NCBI RefSeq assembly: GCF_014982975.1
Contig: NZ_JADCKL010000001.1
Location: 124,001-188,000, forward strand
Direction: 5' to 3'
DNA: 64,000 bases
Source of the DNA: Claveliimonas monacensis
Lineage (GTDB): Bacteria; Bacillota; Clostridia; Lachnospirales; Lachnospiraceae
This document shows positions 44,117 through 51,945 of this stretch, piece after piece. The notes under the pieces were generated by a model. The model had not been told where the DNA came from and searched no databases. It saw only the letters and a program-made list of their open reading frames with translations. The position numbers were made by a program, and so were the translations under genes. The first letter of the stretch is position 1; every line of letters starts with the position of its first letter.

Positions 44117-44347
44117 ATGAAAGAACTAGTGGAAGTCATCGTCAAAGCACTTGTAGATGATCCCGAGAGCGTTGTTGTGACAGAGAAGGAAGAAGGCCGC
44201 ACAACCATAGTGGAAGTGAAAGTGGCTGACTCAGATATGGGTAAAGTCATCGGCAAGCAGGGGCGTATCGCCAAGGCAATCCGCGCTGTCGTGAAAGCAG
44301 CAGCCTCAAAAGAAGATAAGAAAGTGGTAGTAGATATCGCTGGCTAA
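44117..44347 (+). CDS. khpA: KH-domain RNA-binding protein KhpA (YlqC)
   Basis: A 76-residue KH protein with the RNA-binding loop GKVIGKQGRIAKAIRAVV. In Firmicutes KhpA pairs with KhpB/Jag and affects cell elongation and RNA metabolism. Start 44117 is supported by GGGAGGTG; the GTG at 44108 is part of that site. It lies between rpsP and rimM as usual. Confidence 0.95.
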   Translation: MKELVEVIVKALVDDPESVVVTEKEEGRTTIVEVKVADSDMGKVIGKQGRIAKAIRAVVKAAASKEDKKVVVDIAG

Positions 44348-44416
44348 GAAAAAGAGCGGGTCCAGGAAGGGACAAAGAGACAGTATGTCGGGATCTTCCG
44401 GGACACGCTTTTCTTT
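44346..44416 (+). promoter_or_regulatory. Possible attenuator between khpA and rimM
   Basis: 44346-44369 and 44395-44416 can pair over about 20 bp (CGGGTCCAGGAAG opposite CTTCCGGGACACG, with a bulge and two mismatches), ending in TTTTCTTT. This resembles an intrinsic terminator placed within the operon, which could lower expression of rimM and trmD relative to rpsP. Confidence 0.45.
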
Positions 44417-44431
44417 ACAAGGAGAATAAAG

Positions 44432-44944
44432 ATGGAAAAACAACTGCAGGCAGGCGTCATCACCTCCACCCACGGCATCCGCGGCGAGGTGAAGGTATTT
44501 CCCACCACAGATGACGCACAGTATTTCAGAGAGCTGAAAAAAGTATATCTTGACACAGGAAAAGAACAGATCCCCCTGGAGATCGAACATGTAAAATTCT
44601 TCAAACAGTTCGCTATCCTGAAATTCAAGGGGATCGATAACATAAACGACATAGAAAAATACAAAGGGAAGAGCCTTATGATCGACAGGGAGGACGCCTC
44701 ACCCCTGGGCGAAGACGAGTACTACATCGGCGACATGATCGGCATGGACGTCTACACGGACGATCCGGCAGAGCACTTTGGCGTCCTTCGGGACGTGCTG
44801 GAGACCGGGGCCAATGACGTCTACATCATCGATTCGGACCGGCACGGGGAAGTCCTCGTCCCGGCCATCCGCCAGTGCATCCTCCGTGTGGACACGGAAA
44901 AAAATGAGATGCACATCCATCTGATGGAGGGACTTCTGCCATGA
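44432..44944 (+). CDS. rimM: 16S rRNA processing protein RimM
   Basis: Assembly factor for the 30S head that binds ribosomal protein S19. The 170 residues contain the N-terminal GVITSTHGIRGEVKVFPTTDD motif and a C-terminal PRC-barrel region (GVLRDVLETGANDVYII and VLVPAI). Its stop overlaps the trmD start by 4 bp, as in most bacteria. Confidence 0.96.
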   Translation: MEKQLQAGVITSTHGIRGEVKVFPTTDDAQYFRELKKVYLDTGKEQIPLEIEHVKFFKQFAILKFKGIDNINDIEKYKGKSLMIDREDASPLGEDEYYIGDMIGMDVYTDDPAEHFGVLRDVLETGANDVYIIDSDRHGEVLVPAIRQCILRVDTEKNEMHIHLMEGLLP

Positions 44945-45756
44945 TGCATTTTCATATTATGACACTATTCCCGGACATGGTGATGGCCGGCCTTGGCACC
45001 AGCATCACCGGGCGGGCCATCGCGAAGGGCCTTCTCTCTATCGAGGCTGTCAACATCCGGGACTATGCTTTCAATAAACACAACAGCGTGGACGACTATC
45101 CCTACGGCGGCGGAGCCGGCATGCTGATGCAGGCAGAGCCGGTATATCTGGCTTACCAGGCCATTGAGGAGCAGATCCAGAAGCGAAAAGAAGACACGGA
45201 GGCGCACGAAGCGGAAGGCGCCGCATCTGCCCAGCCTAAGAGGACAAGGGTTATCTACCTCTCCCCCCAGGGGCAGACATTCAGCCAGGAGATGGCCCAG
45301 GAGCTGGCAGAAGAGGAAGATCTGGTGCTGCTGTGCGGCCACTACGAGGGCATCGACGAGAGGGTGCTGGAGGAGATCGTGACAGACTATGTCTCCATCG
45401 GAGACTACGTGCTCACCGGCGGCGAGCTCCCCGCCATGGTCATGGTAGATACCATCTCCCGCCTTGTGCCGGGAGTCCTTCACAATGACGTGTCCGCGGA
45501 ATTTGAGAGCTTCCAGGACAACCTCCTTGAGTATCCCCAGTATTCCAGGCCGGAGGTATGGCACGACAAGCAGGTGCCCCCCATCCTCCTGTCCGGACAC
45601 CACGCCAATATCGAGAAGTGGCGGAGGGAGCAGTCTGTCATCCGCACGGCCAGGAGAAGGCCGGACCTTCTTGAGAAGGCGGAGCTGACAGCGGACGAGA
45701 AGAAGCTGGCGGCGGAGATCCTGAGGGAGAAGGAAATGGAAGAAGAGGAAGAATAA
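44941..45756 (+). CDS. trmD: tRNA (guanine37-N1)-methyltransferase
   Basis: SPOUT methyltransferase making m1G37. MMHFHIMTLFPDMV N-terminus, DDYPYGGGAGMLMQAEP, LLCGHYEGIDERV and IGDYVLTGGELPAMVMVD, the trefoil-knot SAM site. A charged insertion of about 20 residues (KRKEDTEAHEAEGAAS region, about 80-100) precedes the knot. rplS would normally follow directly but is found 12 kb downstream; here a terminator-like hairpin follows. Confidence 0.97.
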   Translation: MMHFHIMTLFPDMVMAGLGTSITGRAIAKGLLSIEAVNIRDYAFNKHNSVDDYPYGGGAGMLMQAEPVYLAYQAIEEQIQKRKEDTEAHEAEGAASAQPKRTRVIYLSPQGQTFSQEMAQELAEEEDLVLLCGHYEGIDERVLEEIVTDYVSIGDYVLTGGELPAMVMVDTISRLVPGVLHNDVSAEFESFQDNLLEYPQYSRPEVWHDKQVPPILLSGHHANIEKWRREQSVIRTARRRPDLLEKAELTADEKKLAAEILREKEMEEEEE

Positions 45757-45774
45757 AACAGAAATTTTTATGGA

Positions 45775-45833
45775 AACTGTCAGGAATATGTGCTAGTATA
45801 TATGTAAAGCATTATATTTCTGGCAGTTTTTCT
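45775..45833 (+). terminator. Terminator-like hairpin after trmD
   Basis: AACTGTCAGGAATAT (45775-45789) pairs with ATATTTCTGGCAGTT (45814-45828; two wobble pairs) around a 24-nt loop, followed by TTTTCTC. It would end the ffh-trmD transcript before the accessory block. Confidence 0.6.
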
Positions 45834-45985
45834 CTTACGGCGTCTGCCGCATCTGAAGTTCTACAAAATTCAAAAGAAATCTCAATGCTTTTGTTTCCAT
45901 TACACAAAGCAGAGAGGTTTCCTGAGCAAAATGCTTCTTTCCAGGCAGGATACCTCCTGCAGATCTTAACAAGAAGGAGGTACAT

Positions 45986-46864
45986 ATGAGGAAAAGAAGC
46001 TACCCGATTCCGAACCGGAATTACAAGTCATCCATATTTACGATGCTGTTCAGCGAAAAAGAGAGACTGTTGGAGCTGTATAATGCAGTAAGAGGAACCG
46101 ACTATAAGGATCCGGAGCTTTTGGAGATCAATACTTTGGAGAATGCGATCTACATGGCCATCAAGAATGACCTGTCCTTTGTGATCGACTCCCGGCTGTC
46201 CCTCTATGAGCACCAGTCCACCTACAGTCCCAACCTCCCTCTCAGAATGCTTTTGTATCTTTCGGATCTGTACGCGGACATGACAAGAGATGAAAATCTG
46301 TACGGAATGAAAGCAGTAAAGATCCCTTCGCCTCAGTTCATTATTTTTTATAATGGAGAGGAAGAGCAGCCGGACAGGCAGATACTTAAGATGTCAGATC
46401 TCTACGAGGCAGAGGAGGACGAGCATAAGCTGGAGCTTACTGTGTTGATGCTGAACATTAACGCGGGACATAATCCGGAGCTGATGAACGCCAGCAGAAC
46501 ACTGGCAGATTATGCTGCCTATACATCCAGGGTGCGAAGATACGCAAAAGAGCAGTCTATAGAAGAGGCAGTTGAGAATGCGATCACAGAATGTATCCGG
46601 GAGGGGATCCTTGCAGAGTTTCTGATGAAGAACCGAGCGGAGGCGAAGAGAATGAGTATCTACGAATATGACCAGGCAAAGCATATCCGCCAGGAGCGGC
46701 AGGAGGCCTGGGAGGAAGGAAGAGAAGCAGGACGAGTGTCTTTACTAAAGGAGCAGATTGGCAAGAAACTATCCAGGGGAAAGAGTATATCGGAGATTGC
46801 TGAGGATCTGGAGATGGAGGAGAGTGAGCTCACCAGGCTGATAGAAGAACTACACTGCAGATAA
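45986..46864 (+). CDS. Rpn family PD-(D/E)XK nuclease/putative transposase
   Basis: A 292-residue member of the recombination-promoting nuclease (Rpn/YhgA-like) group, common as dispersed genes in Lachnospiraceae. The N-terminal part carries the nuclease-type core: FTMLFSEKERLLELYNAV, then DLSFVIDSRLSLYEHQSTY, where Asp and Glu-x-Gln form the PD-(D/E)XK-like active site. The C-terminal region is a charged coiled coil ending in a short helix-turn-helix-like segment (KSISEIAEDLEMEESELTRLIEE). AAGGAGG precedes the ATG. These genes are thought to be mobile or involved in recombination; it marks the left side of the accessory block. Confidence 0.85.
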   Translation: MRKRSYPIPNRNYKSSIFTMLFSEKERLLELYNAVRGTDYKDPELLEINTLENAIYMAIKNDLSFVIDSRLSLYEHQSTYSPNLPLRMLLYLSDLYADMTRDENLYGMKAVKIPSPQFIIFYNGEEEQPDRQILKMSDLYEAEEDEHKLELTVLMLNINAGHNPELMNASRTLADYAAYTSRVRRYAKEQSIEEAVENAITECIREGILAEFLMKNRAEAKRMSIYEYDQAKHIRQERQEAWEEGREAGRVSLLKEQIGKKLSRGKSISEIAEDLEMEESELTRLIEELHCR

Positions 46865-46870
46865 ATAAAA

Positions 46871-46980
46871 GGGGTTGTCGGTTAATACCGAATTTTAATC
46901 CCTGACATGCAAGGAAGAGACAATCCCAGAGAATTCGGCCTTTTTTAAGAACCGATCCTCTGTCAGACTGTCTCTTCCTT
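46871..46980. repeat. Cluster of overlapping inverted repeats next to the IS
   Basis: Three pairings compete: GGGGTTGTC (46871-46879) with GACAATCCC (46919-46927, one mismatch); CCGAATT (46888-46894) with AATTCGG (46932-46938), followed by CCTTTTTT; and a perfect 12-bp AAGGAAGAGACA (46911-46922) with TGTCTCTTCCTT (46969-46980). The area is probably the downstream end of the insertion sequence. Confidence 0.55.
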
Positions 46981-47043
46981 TTTCTTCTTCATATTTTAGG
47001 ACGCAAAAGTCCCTTGTTTGGATTTTGAGGAGCGCTCCATCTC

Positions 47044-48798
47044 TTAAGCGGCTTTCTGATCCTTTTTCCCTTCGTATTTCTCGATTTCATGATGCAAAAA
47101 GCGATGGTATTTCAAGATGTTACGACCGATCACATACAGCATGAACTCTTTATACACTTTTTCCCCCGAACGGTAGTTAAACCGCCGGAAGTGTTCATTC
47201 TCTTTGATATCTCCAAAGTGTCCTTCTGTCTGGATTGAACGTGTCTGCCGTTTCATGATCCCTTCTTCACTCTGGATGTTCGCATGGGACTCTTCCTTCA
47301 GCTCCTCCCACTGTTCGTTGATCTTCATCACTTTATTCCGATCGGAATCCTTTTCCGCATTGTATCTGTAAAGACATCTGGATTTATGCTCACAGCCGCT
47401 GCAGTCCGCACAGCCATAGACCTCCACCGTCTGGGTATAGCCGTCCTGCTCTTTGCTTTCCGTCTGGATATGGCGGAGCTCCCTTCCGTCATGGCAGATG
47501 TAATAATGCTCATCTTCAAAGACCGCGTATGTCATGTTGTAATACTTTCCGATCTCTTCTCTGTAAGCACGGGTTTTCCGTTTCTCATGGTCCTGGAGTT
47601 TGACGAAGCTTTTGATCTCATTCTCTTTGAGATACAGCAGGTTCTTTTCGATGCAGTAGCCGCTGTCGGCAGTCACCGCTTCCAACATATCCCCAAACGC
47701 GTTCTGGTGCTTTTCCAGAACCGGGATCAGCGTATTATAGTCTGTCCGGTCATTGCTCACATATCCGTGGACGATGAAGTAATTCTCTACTGCGATCTGG
47801 ACATTGTATGCCGGTTTTAACTGTCCGTTCATCATATGATCTTCTTTCATCCGCATGAATGTCGCTTCCAGGTCTGTTTTGGAATAGCTGTTGCGGTCTT
47901 TCCCCATGATCTCAAAACATTCCTTATATTCCATCAGACGAATCCCGCATTCCTCCAGTTCCTCGTAGAGCTTCTGGATTTCCGGTTTATGCTTTCCTTT
48001 TCCGTAAACGAATCCGATCCCTTCCCCTTCTGCAATCCGTTCCAGGTTCTTCTGCAGCTTCAGGATCTCAAGCGGAGAGCAGTGATCGATCTCAATGACG
48101 GTGTTATTGGATATCTTCTTATGCTTTGTCAGTTTCCGTCTCCTGTTTTCGTTAATGACTTTCCTGACTTTCCCCATTCCTTCGATCACGAACATGTGGG
48201 CATCCCCGAGGTCATATCTGGGGCCATACCCATTCTCGGACAGAAAGGCATTGTACTTTGCATAAAGGGCATCTATGGTGTCCAGAAGCCCCGCAAGGTG
48301 ATAGTTGAGGCTGCCCCGCCAGACGAACGTATATCTGTTTGCGTTTGCTTCAATCTTGGTCCCATCGATGTAGAGCTCTTTCAGCGTAATAAGGCCTTCC
48401 TTTTCCAGACGGCGCATGAACTGATAATTTAATTCATCCAGGACTTCTCCTGTCAGCTTTTTCCCTTTAAAATCGTAAAAGACATCCCTTTGGGGTTTCT
48501 GCCCTCTGGTCAGCCAGATGAATGCAAGGTCTCGCTGACACAGGTCAACAATACGGTCAACAGCCCTGACTCCGCGCATGTTTGCATAGGTCACAACAGC
48601 ATACAGCATGATTGGGTTAAACCCGGTTCTTCCCTTATCTGAATAACAGGCCAGCAGGCCCGAAAAATCCAACTCCTCCATCACGTTTTTCAGGGTATAG
48701 ACTGGATCGTCGTCGGGTAAACTCAATTCGAAGAAACTGAAGTTAATTTTCTGTTGCCCAAACTCAAAAAAATCGTTATAATAATCTTGTTTTAGCAT
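47044..48798 (-). CDS. IS1182 family transposase
   Basis: A full-length 584-residue DDE transposase with no frameshift. Typical features: an N-terminal region with YTLKNVMEELDFSGLLACY and GFNPIMLYAVVTYANMRGVR, the first catalytic aspartate in ELYIDGTKIEANANRYTFVW, the second in AVTADSGYCIE, and a C-terminal DRNKVMKINEQ and SIQTEGHFGDIKENEHFRRFNYRS region holding the glutamate. It may still be active. No passenger genes are inside. Confidence 0.93.
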   Translation of the reverse strand: MLKQDYYNDFFEFGQQKINFSFFELSLPDDDPVYTLKNVMEELDFSGLLACYSDKGRTGFNPIMLYAVVTYANMRGVRAVDRIVDLCQRDLAFIWLTRGQKPQRDVFYDFKGKKLTGEVLDELNYQFMRRLEKEGLITLKELYIDGTKIEANANRYTFVWRGSLNYHLAGLLDTIDALYAKYNAFLSENGYGPRYDLGDAHMFVIEGMGKVRKVINENRRRKLTKHKKISNNTVIEIDHCSPLEILKLQKNLERIAEGEGIGFVYGKGKHKPEIQKLYEELEECGIRLMEYKECFEIMGKDRNSYSKTDLEATFMRMKEDHMMNGQLKPAYNVQIAVENYFIVHGYVSNDRTDYNTLIPVLEKHQNAFGDMLEAVTADSGYCIEKNLLYLKENEIKSFVKLQDHEKRKTRAYREEIGKYYNMTYAVFEDEHYYICHDGRELRHIQTESKEQDGYTQTVEVYGCADCSGCEHKSRCLYRYNAEKDSDRNKVMKINEQWEELKEESHANIQSEEGIMKRQTRSIQTEGHFGDIKENEHFRRFNYRSGEKVYKEFMLYVIGRNILKYHRFLHHEIEKYEGKKDQKAA

Positions 48799-48874
48799 AG
48801 TTCCATTATAACATGGAGCGGAGAGGAAGATGGTTGTCGTTAGCCATCTTTTTCTCTTTTTAGAGGATAAATTT

Positions 48875-48914
48875 CAGGGGCAGATGTGACTCATGCGAGT
48901 CACGTCTGCCCCTG
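48875..48914. repeat. Long perfect-type hairpin, 18-bp stem with 4-nt loop
   Basis: 48875-48892 pairs with 48897-48914 through 18 bp (one G-U) around ATGC. The arms begin CAGGGGCAG and end CTGCCCCTG. No T run follows, so it is not an ordinary terminator. It lies between the IS and the CBASS operon and may be a miniature element or an IS scar. Confidence 0.7.
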
Positions 48915-48987
48915 ATTTGGACTATCTATTTCCCGACAGCCCCTTCTTTTATACTTTTGCGGTCTTGCTTCCTTGCGGTGTTACACT

Positions 48988-49030
48988 CATAAAATAAACC
49001 GCAAGGTATCAATCTTCCCTGCGGTTTTTC
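48988..49030 (-). terminator. Candidate terminator of the CBASS operon
   Basis: Read on the minus strand, AACCGCAGGG pairs with CCTTGCGGTT around a short loop and is followed by TATTTTAT. It begins just after the cyclase stop codon at 49039. Confidence 0.6.
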
Positions 49031-49038
49031 TGTTGAAA

Positions 49039-50412
49039 CTAAATACTTGCCTCGCCAATATGAACACTTATCCGTTTCATGGCAACACATTCTCCATTTT
49101 TTATTACATAGCACTCTACAAAATGCGGTCCTCCAAATAGTGTGTTTTCTGTCTTATAATTCCACCATTTTTTCTCGATTTGCCCTCGTATATCGTTCTT
49201 ACGTTCAGCTATCTCGCCAACATTTCGAACCTTCCACCATATTGCATCTGGATTTGGTACATCTGTAATAGCTTCAAAATGTAACTTCATGCCATGCGGA
49301 ATCAGTTTATAAAATTGTGGATACGTTTCTAAGAATCTGCTCAAAAATTGTTTCCTTATTCCATTCGCTTCCACCTGACACTTAATATCCACATTATAAC
49401 AATCATTAATTGAAACCAAATCTTCAATATACTCTTCAGTATCACTAAATACTGACTTCTGAATTGATGCACACTCACATAATGATGTACCCAGCTCGCT
49501 CCAAAAAGAATGATTAAAAAATATTTCCCATGCAGCAACAGCCTCTTTGTACGTACAATCATCGCTTTCCAAAACACTAAGTTTTTCAAGCTTATCATTC
49601 AGCCTTGATAACCAATTATCCATTTTGTCATAATGATTCTGTGCTGTTAGCAAAGATATATCCGGATCTGTAGGATTATATACCTCTGTTGATTCCTGCA
49701 GTCTGTCTCTGACATTAAGCATTGTATGATAAAATATTTCGTCTATCCTACTATACTCACTGGCAAAAACTTCATCACATAAAACAGATTGAATTAAGCC
49801 TCCAGGCATATTAACCCATCCGTTTCGAGATTTACAAAACATCTTTGATAATCTCACAACCTGCCTTAATTCCGTTCCGTTATCTTTTACCTCATCTTGA
49901 AACCATTTTGTGATCGCTGCCGGATCTCGAGCTGTCCATTTGCTTCCACCAGAATGTTCATAAGAATACTCGGAAGATTCTTCCTCTCTAAATCTTCGGT
50001 AAACCGCAAAATCTACATGATATCCATCTGCATACTGAATTCTGACACAATTAGTTTTACACTCTGGCGTAACTTTAAACTGTCCACATTTCTTTTCAAG
50101 AGCCTTACACACCAATCGTCTGGCTTGTAATGGTGATAGATCGCCAATATTGTTCTGATCAAACACAATTGCAACATCAATGTCATAATCATTGCTATCG
50201 TTTTGTACAACTGTTGCCATTGCCATGCTGCCTTGAACTCTTTTCTCTGCTATTGCATAATGTGTATCATTTTCCTGATTATACAAATCTAAGCCATCTT
50301 CCAATCGCTTAATATTTAAGTCTTTTTTGTCCCTTAAATTTTGCTGCTTTTCACTTTGTAAAACGACACAATTCTTATAAAATTTTCTAAAATCCTTTGA
50401 TACATCATACAT
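49039..50412 (-). CDS. CBASS CD-NTase (cyclic oligonucleotide synthase) with AGS-C-like C-terminal domain
   Basis: Predicted phage-sensing cyclase that makes a cyclic di- or trinucleotide second messenger. The nucleotidyltransferase core has GS at residues 61-62, catalytic DYDID (D77, D79) and a third aspartate in YHVDF (D134). The last 90 residues, with LHFEAI, PDAIWWKVRN, GGPHFVECYVIKN and AMKRISVHI, fit the AGS-C domain seen on a subset of CD-NTases. Its start is coupled to the upstream effector: the effector stop lies inside the GGGGTGA ribosome binding site. Strongly AT-rich relative to the host. The product identity cannot be read from sequence. Confidence 0.88.
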   Translation of the reverse strand: MYDVSKDFRKFYKNCVVLQSEKQQNLRDKKDLNIKRLEDGLDLYNQENDTHYAIAEKRVQGSMAMATVVQNDSNDYDIDVAIVFDQNNIGDLSPLQARRLVCKALEKKCGQFKVTPECKTNCVRIQYADGYHVDFAVYRRFREEESSEYSYEHSGGSKWTARDPAAITKWFQDEVKDNGTELRQVVRLSKMFCKSRNGWVNMPGGLIQSVLCDEVFASEYSRIDEIFYHTMLNVRDRLQESTEVYNPTDPDISLLTAQNHYDKMDNWLSRLNDKLEKLSVLESDDCTYKEAVAAWEIFFNHSFWSELGTSLCECASIQKSVFSDTEEYIEDLVSINDCYNVDIKCQVEANGIRKQFLSRFLETYPQFYKLIPHGMKLHFEAITDVPNPDAIWWKVRNVGEIAERKNDIRGQIEKKWWNYKTENTLFGGPHFVECYVIKNGECVAMKRISVHIGEASI

Positions 50413-50421
50413 CTATAAACA

Positions 50422-51516
50422 TCACCCCTTCACAAAACTTCCCTTTCCTGCTGATCCATCCGAAACAATCACACCAAATGGATATTTTGGTGTTTCTGTA
50501 TTCACAAAATGATAAGATATAATCTGTGGCAACCGATGTGTGTTCAGAGCAAATCTTTTTCCAATCTCTATTGACAAACAACTCGGTATAGATGCCACAA
50601 AGTGCACTTTCTGAATCGAAGGATATTTTTGCTTCAATCCCTCTATCTGATTTAATACTTCCCCTGCATACTCATCCAATTGCACTAATGATTGAATAAT
50701 ATTGTCATCTGGAGTCGGTAATCCAATTTCAACAACATCCATTACTCCAAATTGATTCAAATCAACTTTTTGCACCTTTCTTGTTACCGAAAGTGCTACC
50801 ACTACTTCTGTAGATGCCACATTCAGCTGGTTGGGATAACTAGTATTTAACTTCTGATAATCTTTCTTTTTCCTTTTGGACAACTCATAATACTTTGAAT
50901 CTGCTCTTCTATATTCAAAATATCTTCTTACTTTTCCAGATGCTAAATATGTACCCGCCAGAATGGTATAAGGAATAGGTGCCATACCTGTAAAACAAGA
51001 CTTGAATCCATTACTTCTATTTACAAACGCAGTACATACTTTTTCTATTTTCTTTACAATTATTTCATTAATTTTTGCTGTCATTTTCACATTGAACACA
51101 TCAACAATATCAATGATAATTTCTTTAACCTTGAAATCTGCAAGATTTAATTCTTTTACATTTGAGTCATCGCTGATTTCCTTTTGCACCGGAATTCCAA
51201 ACATATTAAGAATGTATATTCTATCCCGAATATTCTTCTTATACAAAAAGCCGAATGCTATTAAAACCATTCCACAGATAATCATTGCATAATCCGTTTC
51301 ATAAATCACATTTTTATCGGCCATTTCTGCAATAAATGACAGTATTATCTCTTTTGTCCCAGGAAAAGCAGCTACAATCAAAGATATTCCTGTTGTTATC
51401 ATTGTCGTAGATATATCTGTCTCAGAATTTGATTTTGTAAAACATTTTTTTATCATTAAGACTATACCTACAATTGCTATTACTATTATGCCTACTAGAA
51501 TAATGTAAGTTTTCAT
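50422..51516 (-). CDS. CBASS effector: transmembrane-SAVED domain protein
   Basis: A 364-residue membrane effector. Hydrophobic segments: about 4-22, 38-63 and 76-92, so two or three membrane helices. A linker follows (about 95-160), then a SAVED sensor domain (about 165-340). Recognisable SAVED features are GMAPIPYTILAGTYL, a mid-domain beta-rich stretch, and the C-terminal HFVASIPSCLSIEIGKRFAL and ISYHF. SAVED binds cyclic oligonucleotides; TM-SAVED effectors are thought to damage the membrane when triggered. It precedes the cyclase by 9 nt, an effector-first order. RBS AAAGGA lies close downstream of the CIRCE element. Confidence 0.83.
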   Translation of the reverse strand: MKTYIILVGIIVIAIVGIVLMIKKCFTKSNSETDISTTMITTGISLIVAAFPGTKEIILSFIAEMADKNVIYETDYAMIICGMVLIAFGFLYKKNIRDRIYILNMFGIPVQKEISDDSNVKELNLADFKVKEIIIDIVDVFNVKMTAKINEIIVKKIEKVCTAFVNRSNGFKSCFTGMAPIPYTILAGTYLASGKVRRYFEYRRADSKYYELSKRKKKDYQKLNTSYPNQLNVASTEVVVALSVTRKVQKVDLNQFGVMDVVEIGLPTPDDNIIQSLVQLDEYAGEVLNQIEGLKQKYPSIQKVHFVASIPSCLSIEIGKRFALNTHRLPQIISYHFVNTETPKYPFGVIVSDGSAGKGSFVKG

Positions 51517-51536
51517 TCATTTTTTCCTTTCTTTTA

Positions 51537-51563
51537 TTAGCACTCTATTTTGTTGAGTGCTAA
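51537..51563 (-). promoter_or_regulatory. CIRCE element (HrcA operator) in the CBASS leader
   Basis: TTAGCACTC (51537-51545), a 9-bp centre, and GAGTGCTAA (51555-51563): a perfect match to the CIRCE consensus, including spacing. It starts at or within 2 bp of the predicted CBASS transcription start and ends 20 bp before the effector start codon. This is the arrangement seen at HrcA-repressed groESL and dnaK operons. HrcA needs GroEL to bind, so chaperonin titration should derepress the operon. Regulation is inferred from the exact motif. Confidence 0.92.
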
Positions 51564-51567
51564 TAAA

Positions 51568-51596
51568 ATTGTAACATACTTCTTATTTTTTTGCAA
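51568..51596 (-). promoter_or_regulatory. CBASS operon promoter
   Basis: On the minus strand, TTGCAA (51591-51596), 17-bp spacer and extended -10 TGTTACAAT (-10 hexamer at 51568-51573). The predicted start falls at about 51561, inside the edge of the CIRCE element. Confidence 0.75.
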
Positions 51597-51597
51597 T

Positions 51598-51945
51598 CTA
51601 TATAATAAGGAAATAAGACAATCGAAATAAGACCATAAATCGCATTATGATTTCATCTAAAATAGTTTCTTCCTGCATCAGTACCTGTTCCACATCAGAA
51701 GAATCCAAGTGAATACCATAATTTTGTTGAATTGCATTCGATATTTCAGAACGGAGAACTGCCATACCAGAACGATCACTGACACGAACGGATAAATCCG
51801 GTTTTCCATTTCTGATTACTAAAAGATCCACTGTACCATCCCCAATATCAATACAGTTTACTGTGCGATATTTTTTCAAGAGACTTGATTTAAAACACAT
51901 AACTGCTGGGATGCTCTGGCTGAAAACAGCATGAGACAGGAAAAG
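51598..51945 (-). pseudogene. ParM/StbA-like actin-family fragment
   Basis: A decayed piece of a plasmid-segregation actin (ParM/StbA-like). The frame is open from 51945, just after an in-frame TAG, and the recognisable part runs through CIDIGDGTVDLLVIRNGKPD (the second phosphate loop) and SGMAVLRSEI. Similarity continues upstream of the first ATG (51900) to FSQSIPAV, showing that the N-terminal half is missing rather than unstarted. It then degenerates at the C-terminus. It shares strand with the CBASS genes. Most likely a remnant of the plasmid or integrative element that brought the island. Confidence 0.7.

Larger units (their letters stand above)
46868..48865 (-). mobile_element. IS1182-type insertion sequence (ends approximate)
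   Basis: Single intact transposase gene flanked by noncoding structured sequence on both sides. I could not fix terminal inverted repeats. Similar strings GGTTGTCGGTTA (46873) and GGTTGTCGTTA (48833) occur near both ends but in direct, not inverted, orientation. The right-hand copy sits in a hairpin (AGATGG ... CCATCT, then TTTTT). Boundaries are therefore estimates. Confidence 0.6.

Noticed and set aside
46868-48865. Terminal inverted repeats of the IS
   Set aside because: The only matching strings near both ends are in direct orientation, so I could not support true terminal repeats or a target duplication.
48926-49114. Minus-strand 62-codon frame overlapping the cyclase end
   Set aside because: Overlaps the cyclase 3' end and its terminator; no ribosome binding site.
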